From CAVQWT01 sp963717705 (GTDB lineage: Bacteria > Pseudomonadota > Gammaproteobacteria > Burkholderiales > Casimicrobiaceae), in NCBI GenBank assembly GCA_963717705.1, contig CAVQWT010000005.1, positions 682,001 to 746,000 of the forward strand: a stretch of 64,000 nucleotides of DNA. The letters run 5' to 3'. A model generated the notes under the pieces. The model did no database searches. It was not told the DNA's origin and saw nothing but the letters and a program-made list of their open reading frames with translations. A program made the translations under genes and the position numbers. Within the stretch, counting starts at the first letter, position 1, and each line of letters starts with the position of its first letter. Below, piece by piece: positions 11,145-19,469 of this stretch.

Positions 11145-12523
11145 CAGTGGACTCCCGCCACCGCCGGCGCGCCGATCAGCGCGCCCACCACCCGCTCCAT
11201 CCGCATGAAGCGCGAGCCCTTGACCAGGATCGTGGTGCCGGCGGTTGCCGACGCGGCGGCATCCGCGACGACCTGCGCGGTCAGTTCCTCGACCGAGCCG
11301 AAGTGGCGCGCCTCGCGGCCGAACTCCTCCGCCGCCTCGGCGGCGAGCGGGCCGGCCGAGTAGAGCTTCTCGATGCCGGCCTCGCGTGCGTACGCGCCGG
11401 CCTCGCGGTGGAAGCCGGGCCCCTGGGCCCCGACTTCGCCCATGTCGCCCAGGACCAGCCAGCGCGGCGGCGGCGCGGCGGCGAGCACGTCGATGGCCGC
11501 GCGCACCGAATCCGGGTTGGCGTTGTAGGTGTCGTCGATGACGGCGGCGCCGCTCGAACCGGTCAGCGCAACCAGGCGCCCGGCGACCGGGCGGAATGCC
11601 TCGAGGCCGCGCACCACCGCGGCGACCGGCACGCCCATCGCCAGCGCCGCGGTCGCGGCGGCGAGCGCGTTCGCGGCGTTGTGGCGGCCGCGGGTGCCTA
11701 GGCGGACGGTGAAGTCCCCCGCCGGCGTCATGAGATCCAGCGCGCCGGTCGCGCCGGCGTGGCGGCCCCGCACCGCGGCCGGGTGGTCGAGCGCGAACTC
11801 GACGGCCGCCGCCCCCGGCGCGACGGCGTCGCGCCAGACGCCGACGAACGCGTCGTCGGCATTGAGCACGGCCACGCCACCTGCGGGCAGCGCGCGCGGC
11901 AGCGCAGCGTGCTCGGCGGCGACGTCGGCGACCGTGCGCATGAACTCCTGGTGCTCCCGCTGCGCGTTGTTGATTACCGCGACGGTGGGTTGCGCCACGG
12001 CGGCCAGCGACGCGGTCTCCCCCGGGTGATTCATGCCCAGCTCGATCGCGGCGGCACGGTGGTGCGCGCGCAGCCCGAGCACTGTCAAAGGCAGGCCGAT
12101 CGAGTTGTTGAGGTTGCCCTGCGTCGCGAGCACCGCGTCGTCGCCGAAGGCCGCGCGCAGGATCGCCGCCAGCATTTCCTTGACCGTCGTCTTGCCGTTG
12201 CTGCCGACGATGACCGCCACCGGCAGCGCGAACTGCCGCCGCCAGTGCGCGGCAAGCCGGGCCAGCGCCACCAGCGGGTCGGGCACCGCGACGAGGTTGC
12301 CGCCGAGCGCGTCCGCGCGCGCGTCGGCGACCAGCGCCGCGGCGGCGCCGCGCTCGAAGGCAGCCGCGACGAAATCGTGACCGTCGAAGCGCTCGCCGGC
12401 GAGCGCGACGAAGAGGTCGCCGCGCTGCAGCGTGCGGGTGTCGGTCGTCACGCGCGTGAAGGGCACGCTCGCGCCGACCAGGCGGGCGCCGAGGATCGCC
12501 GACACGGCCCCGGTGTCCATCAT
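11144..12523 (-). CDS. murF: UDP-MurNAc-tripeptide--D-alanyl-D-alanine ligase MurF
   Basis: Mur ligase that adds the D-Ala-D-Ala dipeptide (made by the ddl product of this cluster), completing the soluble precursor. The 459-residue protein has [25 protein letters not shown] at the N-terminal domain, the ATP loop [19 protein letters not shown] near residue 106, [20 protein letters not shown], and the C-terminal [16 protein letters not shown]. The start at 12523 overlaps the murE stop as ATGA. Confidence 0.96.
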   Translation of the reverse strand: MMDTGAVSAILGARLVGASVPFTRVTTDTRTLQRGDLFVALAGERFDGHDFVAAAFERGAAAALVADARADALGGNLVAVPDPLVALARLAAHWRRQFALPVAVIVGSNGKTTVKEMLAAILRAAFGDDAVLATQGNLNNSIGLPLTVLGLRAHHRAAAIELGMNHPGETASLAAVAQPTVAVINNAQREHQEFMRTVADVAAEHAALPRALPAGGVAVLNADDAFVGVWRDAVAPGAAAVEFALDHPAAVRGRHAGATGALDLMTPAGDFTVRLGTRGRHNAANALAAATAALAMGVPVAAVVRGLEAFRPVAGRLVALTGSSGAAVIDDTYNANPDSVRAAIDVLAAAPPPRWLVLGDMGEVGAQGPGFHREAGAYAREAGIEKLYSAGPLAAEAAEEFGREARHFGSVEELTAQVVADAAASATAGTTILVKGSRFMRMERVVGALIGAPAVAGVH

Positions 12524-13998
12524 GACCGCTCCATCGTCGCCAGGGCCGCCTCGACTTCGCGCGCATCGGAGAACGGCGTGCGCACGCCGCCCGCCTCCTG
12601 GTAGTCCTCGTGGCCTTTGCCCGCGATCAGCACGACGTCGCCCCAGCGCGCGGCCGTCACCGCGCCGCGGATCGCCGTCGCGCGGTCGAGCTCGACGTGA
12701 TAGCGGCGGAAGCCCGCCTCCGCGAGGCCGCGCATCACGCCCTGCGCGATCACCCCCGGCTCCTCGCCGCGCGGGTTGTCGCTGGTGACGACGATGCGCG
12801 TCGCGAGCGACGCTGCGGCGCGCCCCATTTCCGGCCGCTTGCCGGGATCGCGGTCACCGCCGCAACCGAACACGCACACCAGGCTGCCGCCCTCCGCCAC
12901 CGCGGGCTTAAGCGCCAGCAGCGCCTTCTCCAGTGCGTCCGGCGAGTGCGCGTAGTCGACGACCACCAGCGGCACTCCGTCACCGCCGAACCGCTGCATC
13001 CGCCCCGGCGGCGGCGTCACGCCGGCGAGCGCCGCCGCGGCGTCGGTGAGCGGCACGTCGCTCGCCAGCAGCACGCCCAGCACGCCCAGCAGGTTGTAGG
13101 CATTGAATTCGCCGACGAGACTGGTGTCGATTTCGACACGGCCCCACGGGGTCGTCGCGGACAGCGCGAGCCCGGCCGGCGTTGCCGTCACGGCGGTGGC
13201 GGCGATGTCGGCGCTGGCGAGGCCGTAGGTCAGGACCTTGCGGCCGCGACCGCGCGCATCGTCGATCAATCCCTGGCCGAACGCATCGTCGACGTTGATG
13301 ACCGCGGCGGCGAGCGACGGCCACCGGAACAGCTTTGCCTTGGCCGCACCGTACGCCGCCATCGTGCCGTGGTAGTCGAGGTGATCGCGCGACAGGTTGG
13401 TGAACAGCGCGACGTCGAACGCCACCGCGTTGACGCGGCCCTGCTCGAGCCCGATCGACGACACCTCCATCGCCACCGTCCGCGCGCCCTCGGCCTTCAG
13501 CGCGGCCAGCGTCTGGTGCAGCACCGCGGCGTCGGGCGTCGTGTTCGCCGACGGCGCGAGTCGGCCGACCATTCCATGGCCGAGCGTACCCAGCACCGCG
13601 GACGGCCGGCCGCAGGCTTCGAACGACTGCGCGATCCACTGCGAGCACGACGTCTTGCCGTTGGTACCGGTGACGCCGGTCAGCCACAGGTCCTGCGACG
13701 GGTGGCCGTAGATGAAATCGGCGAGCGCACCGAGTGCGAGCCTCAACGCCGGCACGCCGACGTTGGGCACCTGCCACTCGGGCTTCCAGGCGAAGCGATC
13801 CGTATCCCAGAGGACGGCGCCGGCACCTCGCGCGATGGCGTCGGCGATGAACGCGCGACCGTCGGCCGTCGCCCCGGGGAAGGCGGCGAAAGCGTCGCCC
13901 GGCGCCACTTTTCTGCTGTCGGAAGTGATGCCCCGAGGCGCCGCCTTGAGCCTGGCGAAGAGGTCGATGACGTCGCGGTCGGCGAGCGGGAGGTTCAC
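12520..13998 (-). CDS. murE: UDP-MurNAc-L-Ala-D-Glu--meso-DAP ligase MurE
   Basis: Mur ligase that adds the third stem residue. The substrate-specificity motif reads [14 protein letters not shown] is the known signature of enzymes using meso-diaminopimelate rather than lysine. The 492-residue protein has [17 protein letters not shown], the ATP loop [13 protein letters not shown] near residue 105, [14 protein letters not shown], and [15 protein letters not shown]. The start is GTG 13998, not ATG: GGAGGAGAC sits directly upstream, and the GTGA overlap with the ftsI stop matches its neighbours. Confidence 0.96.
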   Translation of the reverse strand: MNLPLADRDVIDLFARLKAAPRGITSDSRKVAPGDAFAAFPGATADGRAFIADAIARGAGAVLWDTDRFAWKPEWQVPNVGVPALRLALGALADFIYGHPSQDLWLTGVTGTNGKTSCSQWIAQSFEACGRPSAVLGTLGHGMVGRLAPSANTTPDAAVLHQTLAALKAEGARTVAMEVSSIGLEQGRVNAVAFDVALFTNLSRDHLDYHGTMAAYGAAKAKLFRWPSLAAAVINVDDAFGQGLIDDARGRGRKVLTYGLASADIAATAVTATPAGLALSATTPWGRVEIDTSLVGEFNAYNLLGVLGVLLASDVPLTDAAAALAGVTPPPGRMQRFGGDGVPLVVVDYAHSPDALEKALLALKPAVAEGGSLVCVFGCGGDRDPGKRPEMGRAAASLATRIVVTSDNPRGEEPGVIAQGVMRGLAEAGFRRYHVELDRATAIRGAVTAARWGDVVLIAGKGHEDYQEAGGVRTPFSDAREVEAALATMERS

Positions 13999-15746
13999 GT
14001 CTCCTCCCGGATCTCGACGCCCTCGGGGGGCAGCACGACGTTGTCGACCGGCGCGTCGGTGGGGACGCCGAGGAGGCGCAACGCGCCGCCGGTGACGGCG
14101 GAGAACACCGGCGCCGCAACCGCGCCGCCGTAGTACTGCCCGGCCGCCGGCTCGTCGATCATCACCGCCACCACCAGCCGCGGCTTCGACGCCGGCGCGA
14201 ATCCGACGAACGACGACACGTACTTGTTGGTGTAGCCGCGTCCCTCGAGCTTGTGGGCGGTCCCGGTCTTGCCGGCGACGCGATACCCGGCGACCTGCGC
14301 CCGCGGCGCGGTGCCGCCGGGCAGCACGGCGAGCTCGAGCATGTGCCGCACGGCCAGGGCGGTCGCGGGTGCGAGCACCGGCCGGCCGGCGGCGGGGCCC
14401 GCGGTCCTGAACAGGGTCGCGGGCTTGAGCTCGCCGTCGGTCGCGAACACCGTGTAGGCACGCGCCAGCTGGACCAGATTCACCGACAGCCCGTGCCCGT
14501 ACGACATCGTCGCCTGCTCGATCGGCTTCCACGTCTTCGCCGGCCGCAGGCGGCCCGACACTTCCCCGGGAAAGCCGGTGGCCGGCGGCGTGCCGAAGCC
14601 GGCGCCGGCGAGCGTCTTCCACATGGTGTCGGGCGGCAGCCCGAGCGCGATCTTCGCCGCGCCCACGTTCGACGACTTCTGGATGACCTGCTCGACCGTC
14701 AGTGCGCCGCCGGGGTGCGCGTCGTGGATGGTGTGCGGCCCGATGGTGAGCGCGCCGCCGCCGGTCTGGATGACGGTGGCCGGAGTGACCGTGCCCGCCT
14801 CGATCGCCGCGGCGATGGTGAACGGCTTCATCGTCGAGCCCGGCTCGAACACGTCGGTCAGCGCGCGGTTGCGCATCTTGTCGCGCGCGACCTTGTTGCG
14901 GGCGTTGGGGTTGTACGTCGGCCAGTTGGCGAGCGCGAGGATCTCGCCGGAACCGGCGTCGATGATGACGATGCCGCCGGCCTTCGCCTTGTTGAGCTCG
15001 ATCGCGGCCTTGAGCTCGCGAAACGCCAGGTACTGCAGCCGCGAGTCGAGCGCCAGCGCGAGGTCACGGCCCGCCTGCGGTGCGCGGACCGACTCGACGT
15101 CCTCGACGACGTCGCCGCGGCGGTTGATGACCACCCGCCTGCTGCCGGCCCGTCCGGCGAGCCACGGCTGCTGCGCGAGCTCGAGGCCCTCCTGCCCGAC
15201 GTCACCGTCGCCGGTGAAGCCCAGGATGTGGCTCGTCGTTTCCGCGGCCGGGTAGAAGCGGCGGTACTCGTTCTGGTCGTGGATGCCCTTGATCCGCAGC
15301 GCGGAGACGCGATCTGCAACGTCCGGCGGCACCTGCCGCGCGAGGAAGACGAAGTCGTCGCCGGACCCGAGCTTCGCGGCAAGCTTCGCCGGCGTGGTCT
15401 CGAGCAGTTTCGCGAGCGCGCCGATCTGCCCGGGGTTCGCCTCGACCTTCGCCGGAAACGCCCACACCGACTTGACCGGCGTCGACACCGCGAGCGCTTC
15501 GCCGTACCGATCGACGATGCGGCCGCGGTGGGCCGGCAGCTCGATCTCGCGGCTCGAGCGCGCGCTGCCCTGCTCCTGCAGGAACTCGTTGTCGATGCCC
15601 TGCAGGTAAAGCGAGCGCACCGCCAGTGCGGCGAACAGCAGCGCCAGCACGCCGAACACCAGCGGCGAGCGCAGTCGCGGCAGGGCGGAACCCGGCGCCG
15701 TCTGCTTGGCCCCCGCGCGCGGCCGCGCCAGCGTCCCGGTCTTCAC
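13995..15746 (-). CDS. ftsI: Septal peptidoglycan transpeptidase FtsI (PBP3)
   Basis: Class B penicillin-binding protein that cross-links septal peptidoglycan with FtsW. From GTG 15746 it has 583 residues: a short basic N-terminus, one membrane helix (about residues 29-47), the PBP dimerisation domain, then the transpeptidase with the active-site motif EPGSTMKPF near residue 302 (SxxK), KSSNVG near 357 (SxN) and AGKTGTAHK near 491 (KTG). The GTG start is preferred because it overlaps the ftsL stop as GTGA. The frame stays open further upstream, but the translation there is Arg/Ala-rich antisense-like noise. Confidence 0.95.
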   Translation of the reverse strand: MKTGTLARPRAGAKQTAPGSALPRLRSPLVFGVLALLFAALAVRSLYLQGIDNEFLQEQGSARSSREIELPAHRGRIVDRYGEALAVSTPVKSVWAFPAKVEANPGQIGALAKLLETTPAKLAAKLGSGDDFVFLARQVPPDVADRVSALRIKGIHDQNEYRRFYPAAETTSHILGFTGDGDVGQEGLELAQQPWLAGRAGSRRVVINRRGDVVEDVESVRAPQAGRDLALALDSRLQYLAFRELKAAIELNKAKAGGIVIIDAGSGEILALANWPTYNPNARNKVARDKMRNRALTDVFEPGSTMKPFTIAAAIEAGTVTPATVIQTGGGALTIGPHTIHDAHPGGALTVEQVIQKSSNVGAAKIALGLPPDTMWKTLAGAGFGTPPATGFPGEVSGRLRPAKTWKPIEQATMSYGHGLSVNLVQLARAYTVFATDGELKPATLFRTAGPAAGRPVLAPATALAVRHMLELAVLPGGTAPRAQVAGYRVAGKTGTAHKLEGRGYTNKYVSSFVGFAPASKPRLVVAVMIDEPAAGQYYGGAVAAPVFSAVTGGALRLLGVPTDAPVDNVVLPPEGVEIREET

Positions 15747-16015
15747 GGCGCGCGCCCCCCGCCGACGATCTCGACGCGTCCGGGCCCGGGCAGCTGCATG
15801 CCGAGCTGCTCGCGCGCGATCTTCTCGACGCGCGCGGGCGTCGCCCAGGTCGACTGCTCGATCGACAGCTGCCCGTACTCGATCTCGAGCTGCCGCGAGC
15901 GCTGCTGCTCGCGCTCGAGCTCGGCGGTGAGCTTGCGCGCCTGATGGCGCGACGTCACCAGCGACACGGCGCACAGGACGAGCAGCGCGAGCAGGAGGAG
16001 GTTGATGCGCGCCAT
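15743..16015 (-). CDS. ftsL: Cell division protein FtsL
   Basis: Small bitopic divisome protein that pairs with FtsB and links FtsQ to FtsWI. The 90 residues comprise one membrane helix (about 4-21, INLLLLALLVLCAVSLV) and a periplasmic heptad-rich coiled coil (HQARKLTAELEREQQRSRQLEIEY), then an alanine- and proline-rich tail. Sequence conservation in this family is weak, so the assignment rests on topology, size and position between rsmH and ftsI. It lies 4 bp after rsmH and overlaps ftsI by GTGA. Confidence 0.92.
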   Translation of the reverse strand: MARINLLLLALLVLCAVSLVTSRHQARKLTAELEREQQRSRQLEIEYGQLSIEQSTWATPARVEKIAREQLGMQLPGPGRVEIVGGGRAP

Positions 16016-16019
16016 GGCG

Positions 16020-17000
16020 TCAGGCCGCGGCCTCGGCGACTAGCCAGGCGGGCGCCGCGTGCCCGGTGCGCTCGGCCACGCGCAGCGTCGCGCTGCGGGC
16101 GCGCGGATTGACCGCGAGCTCGGCGTCTCCGGCGCGGATCGCCCGCCCGATCGCCGCCAGCGGCGCGCCGGGCAGCGACGCCGTCGGCAGCGGCAGGCGC
16201 TCGAGCGCGGTGTCGCCGCCGAAAGGATGCACGGCGCGCGCGATGAAGCGCTTGACGATGCGGTCTTCCAGCGAGTGGAAGCTGATCACCGCGAGCCGGC
16301 CGCCGGGAGCGAGGCGCATCACGATCCGCGGCAGGGTCAGCGCGAGCTCCGCGAGCTCGCGATTGACGAAAATCCTAAGAGCCTGGAATGTCCGCGTGGC
16401 CGGATCCTGACCCCAATCACCCCGCGTGCGCGCGCCGACGGCTTGGGAAACGATCGTGGCCAGCTGCCGCGTGCGGACGACGGGTGCGACCGCGCGAGCC
16501 GCAACAATCGCTCTTGCAATCGATTGAGCAAACCGTTCTTCACCATAGTCGCGTAGCACCTCCGTCAGTTCGCGCGCATCGGTGCGCGCGAGGAAATCGG
16601 CGGCCGACTCGCCGCGCGCCGGGTCCATCCGCATGTCGAGCGGGCCGTCGCCGCGCAGCGAGAAGCCGCGCTCCGGGTCGTCGATCTGCGGCGAGGACAC
16701 GCCGAGGTCCAGCAGCGCACCGTCGATGCGCGCGATGTCCATCGCGTCGAGCACCGCCGGCAGTTCCGAGAACCAGGCGCGGCGGAACGCGAAGCGCGGG
16801 TCGTCGATTGCGCGCGCGCTGTCTTCGGCCTGCGGGTCGCGGTCGAGCGCGACCAGCCTGCCGGCCGGGCCCAGCGCGGAGAGGATCGCGCGGCTGTGCC
16901 CGCCGCGACCGAAGGTGCCGTCGACGTAGACGCCGTCGGGACGCACGGCCAGTGCGGCGAGCGCTTCGGCAGGCAGGACGGCAACGTGGTCGCCATTCAA
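16020..17000 (-). CDS. rsmH: 16S rRNA (cytosine1402-N4)-methyltransferase RsmH
   Basis: S-adenosylmethionine-dependent methyltransferase that makes N4-methyl-C1402 in the decoding centre of 16S rRNA. Visible are the SAM motif [54 protein letters not shown], and the C-terminal [18 protein letters not shown]. The start is probably TTG 17000: it overlaps the mraZ stop as TTGA, the same four-base coupling seen elsewhere in the cluster, and gives an N-terminus ([14 protein letters not shown]) that fits the family. No ATG is available in this frame near the expected start. The product has 326 residues. Confidence 0.94.
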   Translation of the reverse strand: MNGDHVAVLPAEALAALAVRPDGVYVDGTFGRGGHSRAILSALGPAGRLVALDRDPQAEDSARAIDDPRFAFRRAWFSELPAVLDAMDIARIDGALLDLGVSSPQIDDPERGFSLRGDGPLDMRMDPARGESAADFLARTDARELTEVLRDYGEERFAQSIARAIVAARAVAPVVRTRQLATIVSQAVGARTRGDWGQDPATRTFQALRIFVNRELAELALTLPRIVMRLAPGGRLAVISFHSLEDRIVKRFIARAVHPFGGDTALERLPLPTASLPGAPLAAIGRAIRAGDAELAVNPRARSATLRVAERTGHAAPAWLVAEAAA

Positions 17001-17485
17001 AGCGAGAAGCCGTCGAGTTCGGGCGGCAGGCCGCCAGCCGGGAACGTGACGGCGCGGGCGGTCTCCCCGAGCCATTTCGTCTCGTCCCACAGCTCGAGCT
17101 TGTTGCCCTGGCCGACGAGGACCGTCTTGTGTTCGAGGTCGGCGTAGGCGCGCAGCGCAGGCGGGACCAGGATGCGACCGGCGGAGTCCATCTCGACGTC
17201 GTCGGCGTGGCCGACCAGCAGGCGCTGCAGGCCGCGGATGCGCTCGTCGAACGACGACAGCGCCATCAGCCGCGCCTGGATCGGCTCCCACGCGGCGCGC
17301 GGGTAGACCAGAAGGCAGCGGGACGGGTCCGCGGTGACGACCAGCGGCGTCAGGCCGTCGGCGCCGGCGAGTGCGGTGCGGTGTCTGGCCGGAATCGCGA
17401 GGCGGCCTTTCGCGTCGAGCGCGAGATGGGTCACGCCCCGAAAGAACGTCGTGCCGCCCGCCGAAAATGCTCCGCCCTCGACCAC
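16997..17485 (-). CDS. mraZ: Transcriptional regulator / division-cluster repressor MraZ
   Basis: AbrB-like DNA-binding protein with two SpoVT/AbrB swapped-hairpin domains. In known cases it represses its own dcw operon by binding TGGG repeats at the promoter. The first domain shows [22 protein letters not shown], the second [19 protein letters not shown] chose GTG 17485 because AGGAGG lies 8 nt upstream. It adds about 14 residues ([12 protein letters not shown]) before the usual MFRG-like start, so the protein is 162 residues, longer than typical. Three TGGGG boxes upstream fit autoregulation. Confidence 0.95.
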   Translation of the reverse strand: MVEGGAFSAGGTTFFRGVTHLALDAKGRLAIPARHRTALAGADGLTPLVVTADPSRCLLVYPRAAWEPIQARLMALSSFDERIRGLQRLLVGHADDVEMDSAGRILVPPALRAYADLEHKTVLVGQGNKLELWDETKWLGETARAVTFPAGGLPPELDGFSL

Positions 17486-17574
17486 CGCCTGCCCCTCCTG
17501 CCGGACGGGGGTGAGCGCTCGTTCACGTCCCGAAGTCGCCTTCGGTCGGCGGACCCGCCTGCCAGGTCCAAGAG

Positions 17575-17599
17575 CCCCACTTCACCCCACTTTTCCCCA
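17575..17599 (-). promoter_or_regulatory. MraZ operator: three phased TGGGG boxes
   Basis: On the minus strand three TGGGG pentamers (17599-17595, 17589-17585, 17579-17575) are spaced exactly 10 bp apart, each separated by 5 nt. This is the arrangement known for MraZ binding (TGGGN repeats with 5-nt spacers). They lie just downstream of the predicted start site of the cluster promoter, so bound MraZ should block initiation or clearance. Confidence 0.85.
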
Positions 17600-17608
17600 C
17601 TTGGCGGC

Positions 17609-17637
17609 ACTATAGGGGAAGAAATCGCGCGGGTCAA
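17609..17637 (-). promoter_or_regulatory. Promoter of the mra/dcw cluster
   Basis: Minus strand: -35 TTGACC (17637-17632), 17-bp spacer, -10 TATAGT (17614-17609), an excellent sigma-70 match in very GC-rich DNA. The predicted start near 17602 gives a leader of about 115 nt before the mraZ GTG. MraZ boxes sit directly downstream. Confidence 0.8.
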
Positions 17638-17639
17638 CC

Positions 17640-18154
17640 GCTTTCCGGTTTGCGAACAACGACTTAGCGAGGGTGTTGCATACAAATACGATATTGCTAT
17701 TAAACATGGACTTAGCGATCATTTCGAAAGTAATGTCGCAGCCTAGCTCGCCATCCTGCGCGCCGGGCGTACGAACGTTCGACGCATCCCCCGCGAACCG
17801 GCAGGAAGCGGCTTTCCGTGCGCCGCGCCGCCGCCCCGACCCGTCCGCCGGTGTCCCCAAAACGGCGAAAACGAAGGGACCTGGGGCCCAGCGGCGGTTT
17901 GGCGCCATCCCCCATGCGCTTCATGCCGACGGAATGGGCACGGCCGGCACCCCGCGGGGCGGGCAGTCCCCACGTTGCGCTGTCCAGCCGGCCTGCGCGG
18001 CCAGGCCGAGCGGCCCCTGGCGCCGCTGCGCTACAATCAACGGGTTGCCACGTCTGCCTCGGGTCGAACTGGAACCTAAGGTCCGGGCGGGGAGTCCATG
18101 GAGGCGTCCGGTCGCTTCGTCCGGTTCGCATCCCGCCACCTTCTGGAGCCGCCG
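17640..18154. other. Intergenic region with AT-rich patch between mraZ promoter and outer-membrane gene
   Basis: No gene is supported here. Bases 17641-17750 are conspicuously AT-rich for this genome and contain the 10-mer GACTTAGCGA twice, at 17661-17670 and 17709-17718. From 17760 the sequence returns to high GC. A TACAAT at 18032-18037 could be the -10 of the downstream outer-membrane gene, but no good -35 is present 16-18 bp upstream. An open frame on the minus strand (17582-17908) has no family resemblance or ribosome site. Confidence 0.6.
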
Positions 18155-19066
18155 ATGGTCCCGTTCTTCCGTGCCCTTGCCGGGTTCGCCGCCTCTGTCG
18201 CGTTCGCCGCGTCCCCCGCCCTTGCGCAGAAACCGCCGGGCACCGTGACCTCGAGCGCGTCGCTCACCGGCGTCACCCAGTTCGACACCGACCTCGACAG
18301 CGGCGGCCAGTTCCACTGGGGCGGCGGCATCCTCTCGGGCAGCGTGTCGCGCCAGTTCACGCCGCAGTGGTCGGCCGGGTTTTCCGCGCGCTACGACTAC
18401 GAGGAATGGAAGTTCTACCCCGAGCTTTCCGCGTTCCCCGCGGGCGCGCCGTGGGGCACGATCAACCGCCCCAACATCGGACTCAACGTCACCTACGCGG
18501 CGTCCCCGGACCTCATTTTCGCCGTGGCGCCGGCGATCGAGTGGGGATTCGAGTCCGGCGCCAACACCGGCAATGCGATCAGCGCCGGCGCGGTGATGAC
18601 GGCGCTCAAGGTGTTCGGGAAGGGGCAGGTGCTCGGCGTCGGGGTCGGCGTGTTCCGGCAGATCGACGACACCAAGGTGTTCCCGTTCCTGATCGTCAAC
18701 TGGCAGCTCACCGAAAAGCTGCGGCTCACCAATCCGCTGCCGGCCGGGCCTTCGGGCGGCGCCGGCCTCGAACTCGCCTACGCGCTCGACGACAACTGGG
18801 AAGTGGCGGGTGGCGGCGCCTACCGGTCGTACCGCTTCCGGCTGAAGAGCGACGGTCCGTACCCCGACGGCATCGGCGAGTCGACGTCGATCCCGCTGTT
18901 CGCCCGCATCGGGCGCAAGTTCGGCGAAGGCTCGCGGTTCGACTTCTACGCCGGCGTCGTCACCGGCGGCAAGCTGACCGTGATGGACAGCAACGGCAAC
19001 GACATCGCCAACGACGGGTACAAGACAGCGCCCGTGATCGGGCTTACACTGTCGAGTCGGTTCTGA
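18155..19066 (+). CDS. Putative outer-membrane beta-barrel protein
   Basis: Exported protein of 303 residues. It has a signal peptide (VPFFRALAGFAASVAFAASPALAQ) and then alternating short beta-type segments (FHWGGGILSGSVSRQF, WSAGFSARYDYEEWKFYP, FEVGSG-like turns). It ends in a terminal phenylalanine (GLTLSSRF), the usual recognition signal for outer-membrane barrel assembly. It resembles the DUF6268-type barrels, but I cannot name a substrate or role. The ATG at 18155 has GGAG 6 nt upstream; an in-frame ATG at 18098 would put 19 non-signal residues ahead. It lies 19 bp before a lipoprotein gene and upstream of tamAB, so an envelope role is likely. Confidence 0.75.
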   Translation: MVPFFRALAGFAASVAFAASPALAQKPPGTVTSSASLTGVTQFDTDLDSGGQFHWGGGILSGSVSRQFTPQWSAGFSARYDYEEWKFYPELSAFPAGAPWGTINRPNIGLNVTYAASPDLIFAVAPAIEWGFESGANTGNAISAGAVMTALKVFGKGQVLGVGVGVFRQIDDTKVFPFLIVNWQLTEKLRLTNPLPAGPSGGAGLELAYALDDNWEVAGGGAYRSYRFRLKSDGPYPDGIGESTSIPLFARIGRKFGEGSRFDFYAGVVTGGKLTVMDSNGNDIANDGYKTAPVIGLTLSSRF

Positions 19067-19085
19067 TCCCTACGCGAGGTTCCCG

Positions 19086-19469
19086 ATGCGCCACGTTGCC
19101 ACGCTGCTTGCCGCCGCCGCGCTTGCGACGCTCGCCGGCTGCACCACCATGTCGGATGGCCCCACCTACACCGTTTACCCGGGCCGGTTCCTTTGGTTCG
19201 GCGGCCCGAATCCGCCCGGCCCCTGGGAAACCTACGGACCCCGGTACCGCGCCGCCGAACTCCCCCCGACCAGCTACGAGCTGCTGAAGGACGCGCCGCC
19301 GCGCTGGGATCCGCCGGTGTGGCCATTCTCGAACTGGGAAGGCCCGGCGCGGGACGCCCCGATGAACGACAACAATGCTGCCTGCGCGTCCCCGTGCGAC
19401 TCCGCCCCTGCTCCGGGCTTGGTGGCTGCTGACGCTGGCGGCGGTCACCGCGAGCGTCGCGCCCCCTAG
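19086..19469 (+). CDS. Small outer-membrane-type lipoprotein, unknown function
   Basis: Up to 127 residues with a lipoprotein signal: a basic start MRHVATLLAAAALATLAGCTT with the lipobox LAGC, Cys at residue 19. The mature part is Pro/Trp/Tyr-rich (PGRFLWFGGPNPPGPWETYGPRY, PPRWDPPVWPFSNW) and has no recognised domain. The last ~32 residues overlap the tamA start by 95 bp and are low in structure, so the overlap region may be non-conserved. The gene sits between a barrel gene and tamA; co-transcription with tamAB is likely. Confidence 0.65.
   Translation: MRHVATLLAAAALATLAGCTTMSDGPTYTVYPGRFLWFGGPNPPGPWETYGPRYRAAELPPTSYELLKDAPPRWDPPVWPFSNWEGPARDAPMNDNNAACASPCDSAPAPGLVAADAGGGHRERRAP

Noticed and set aside
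17582..17908. 108-codon minus-strand frame upstream of mraZ
   Set aside because: It spans the mra promoter and MraZ boxes, has no ribosome site and no family likeness; it is open only because of the AT-rich patch.
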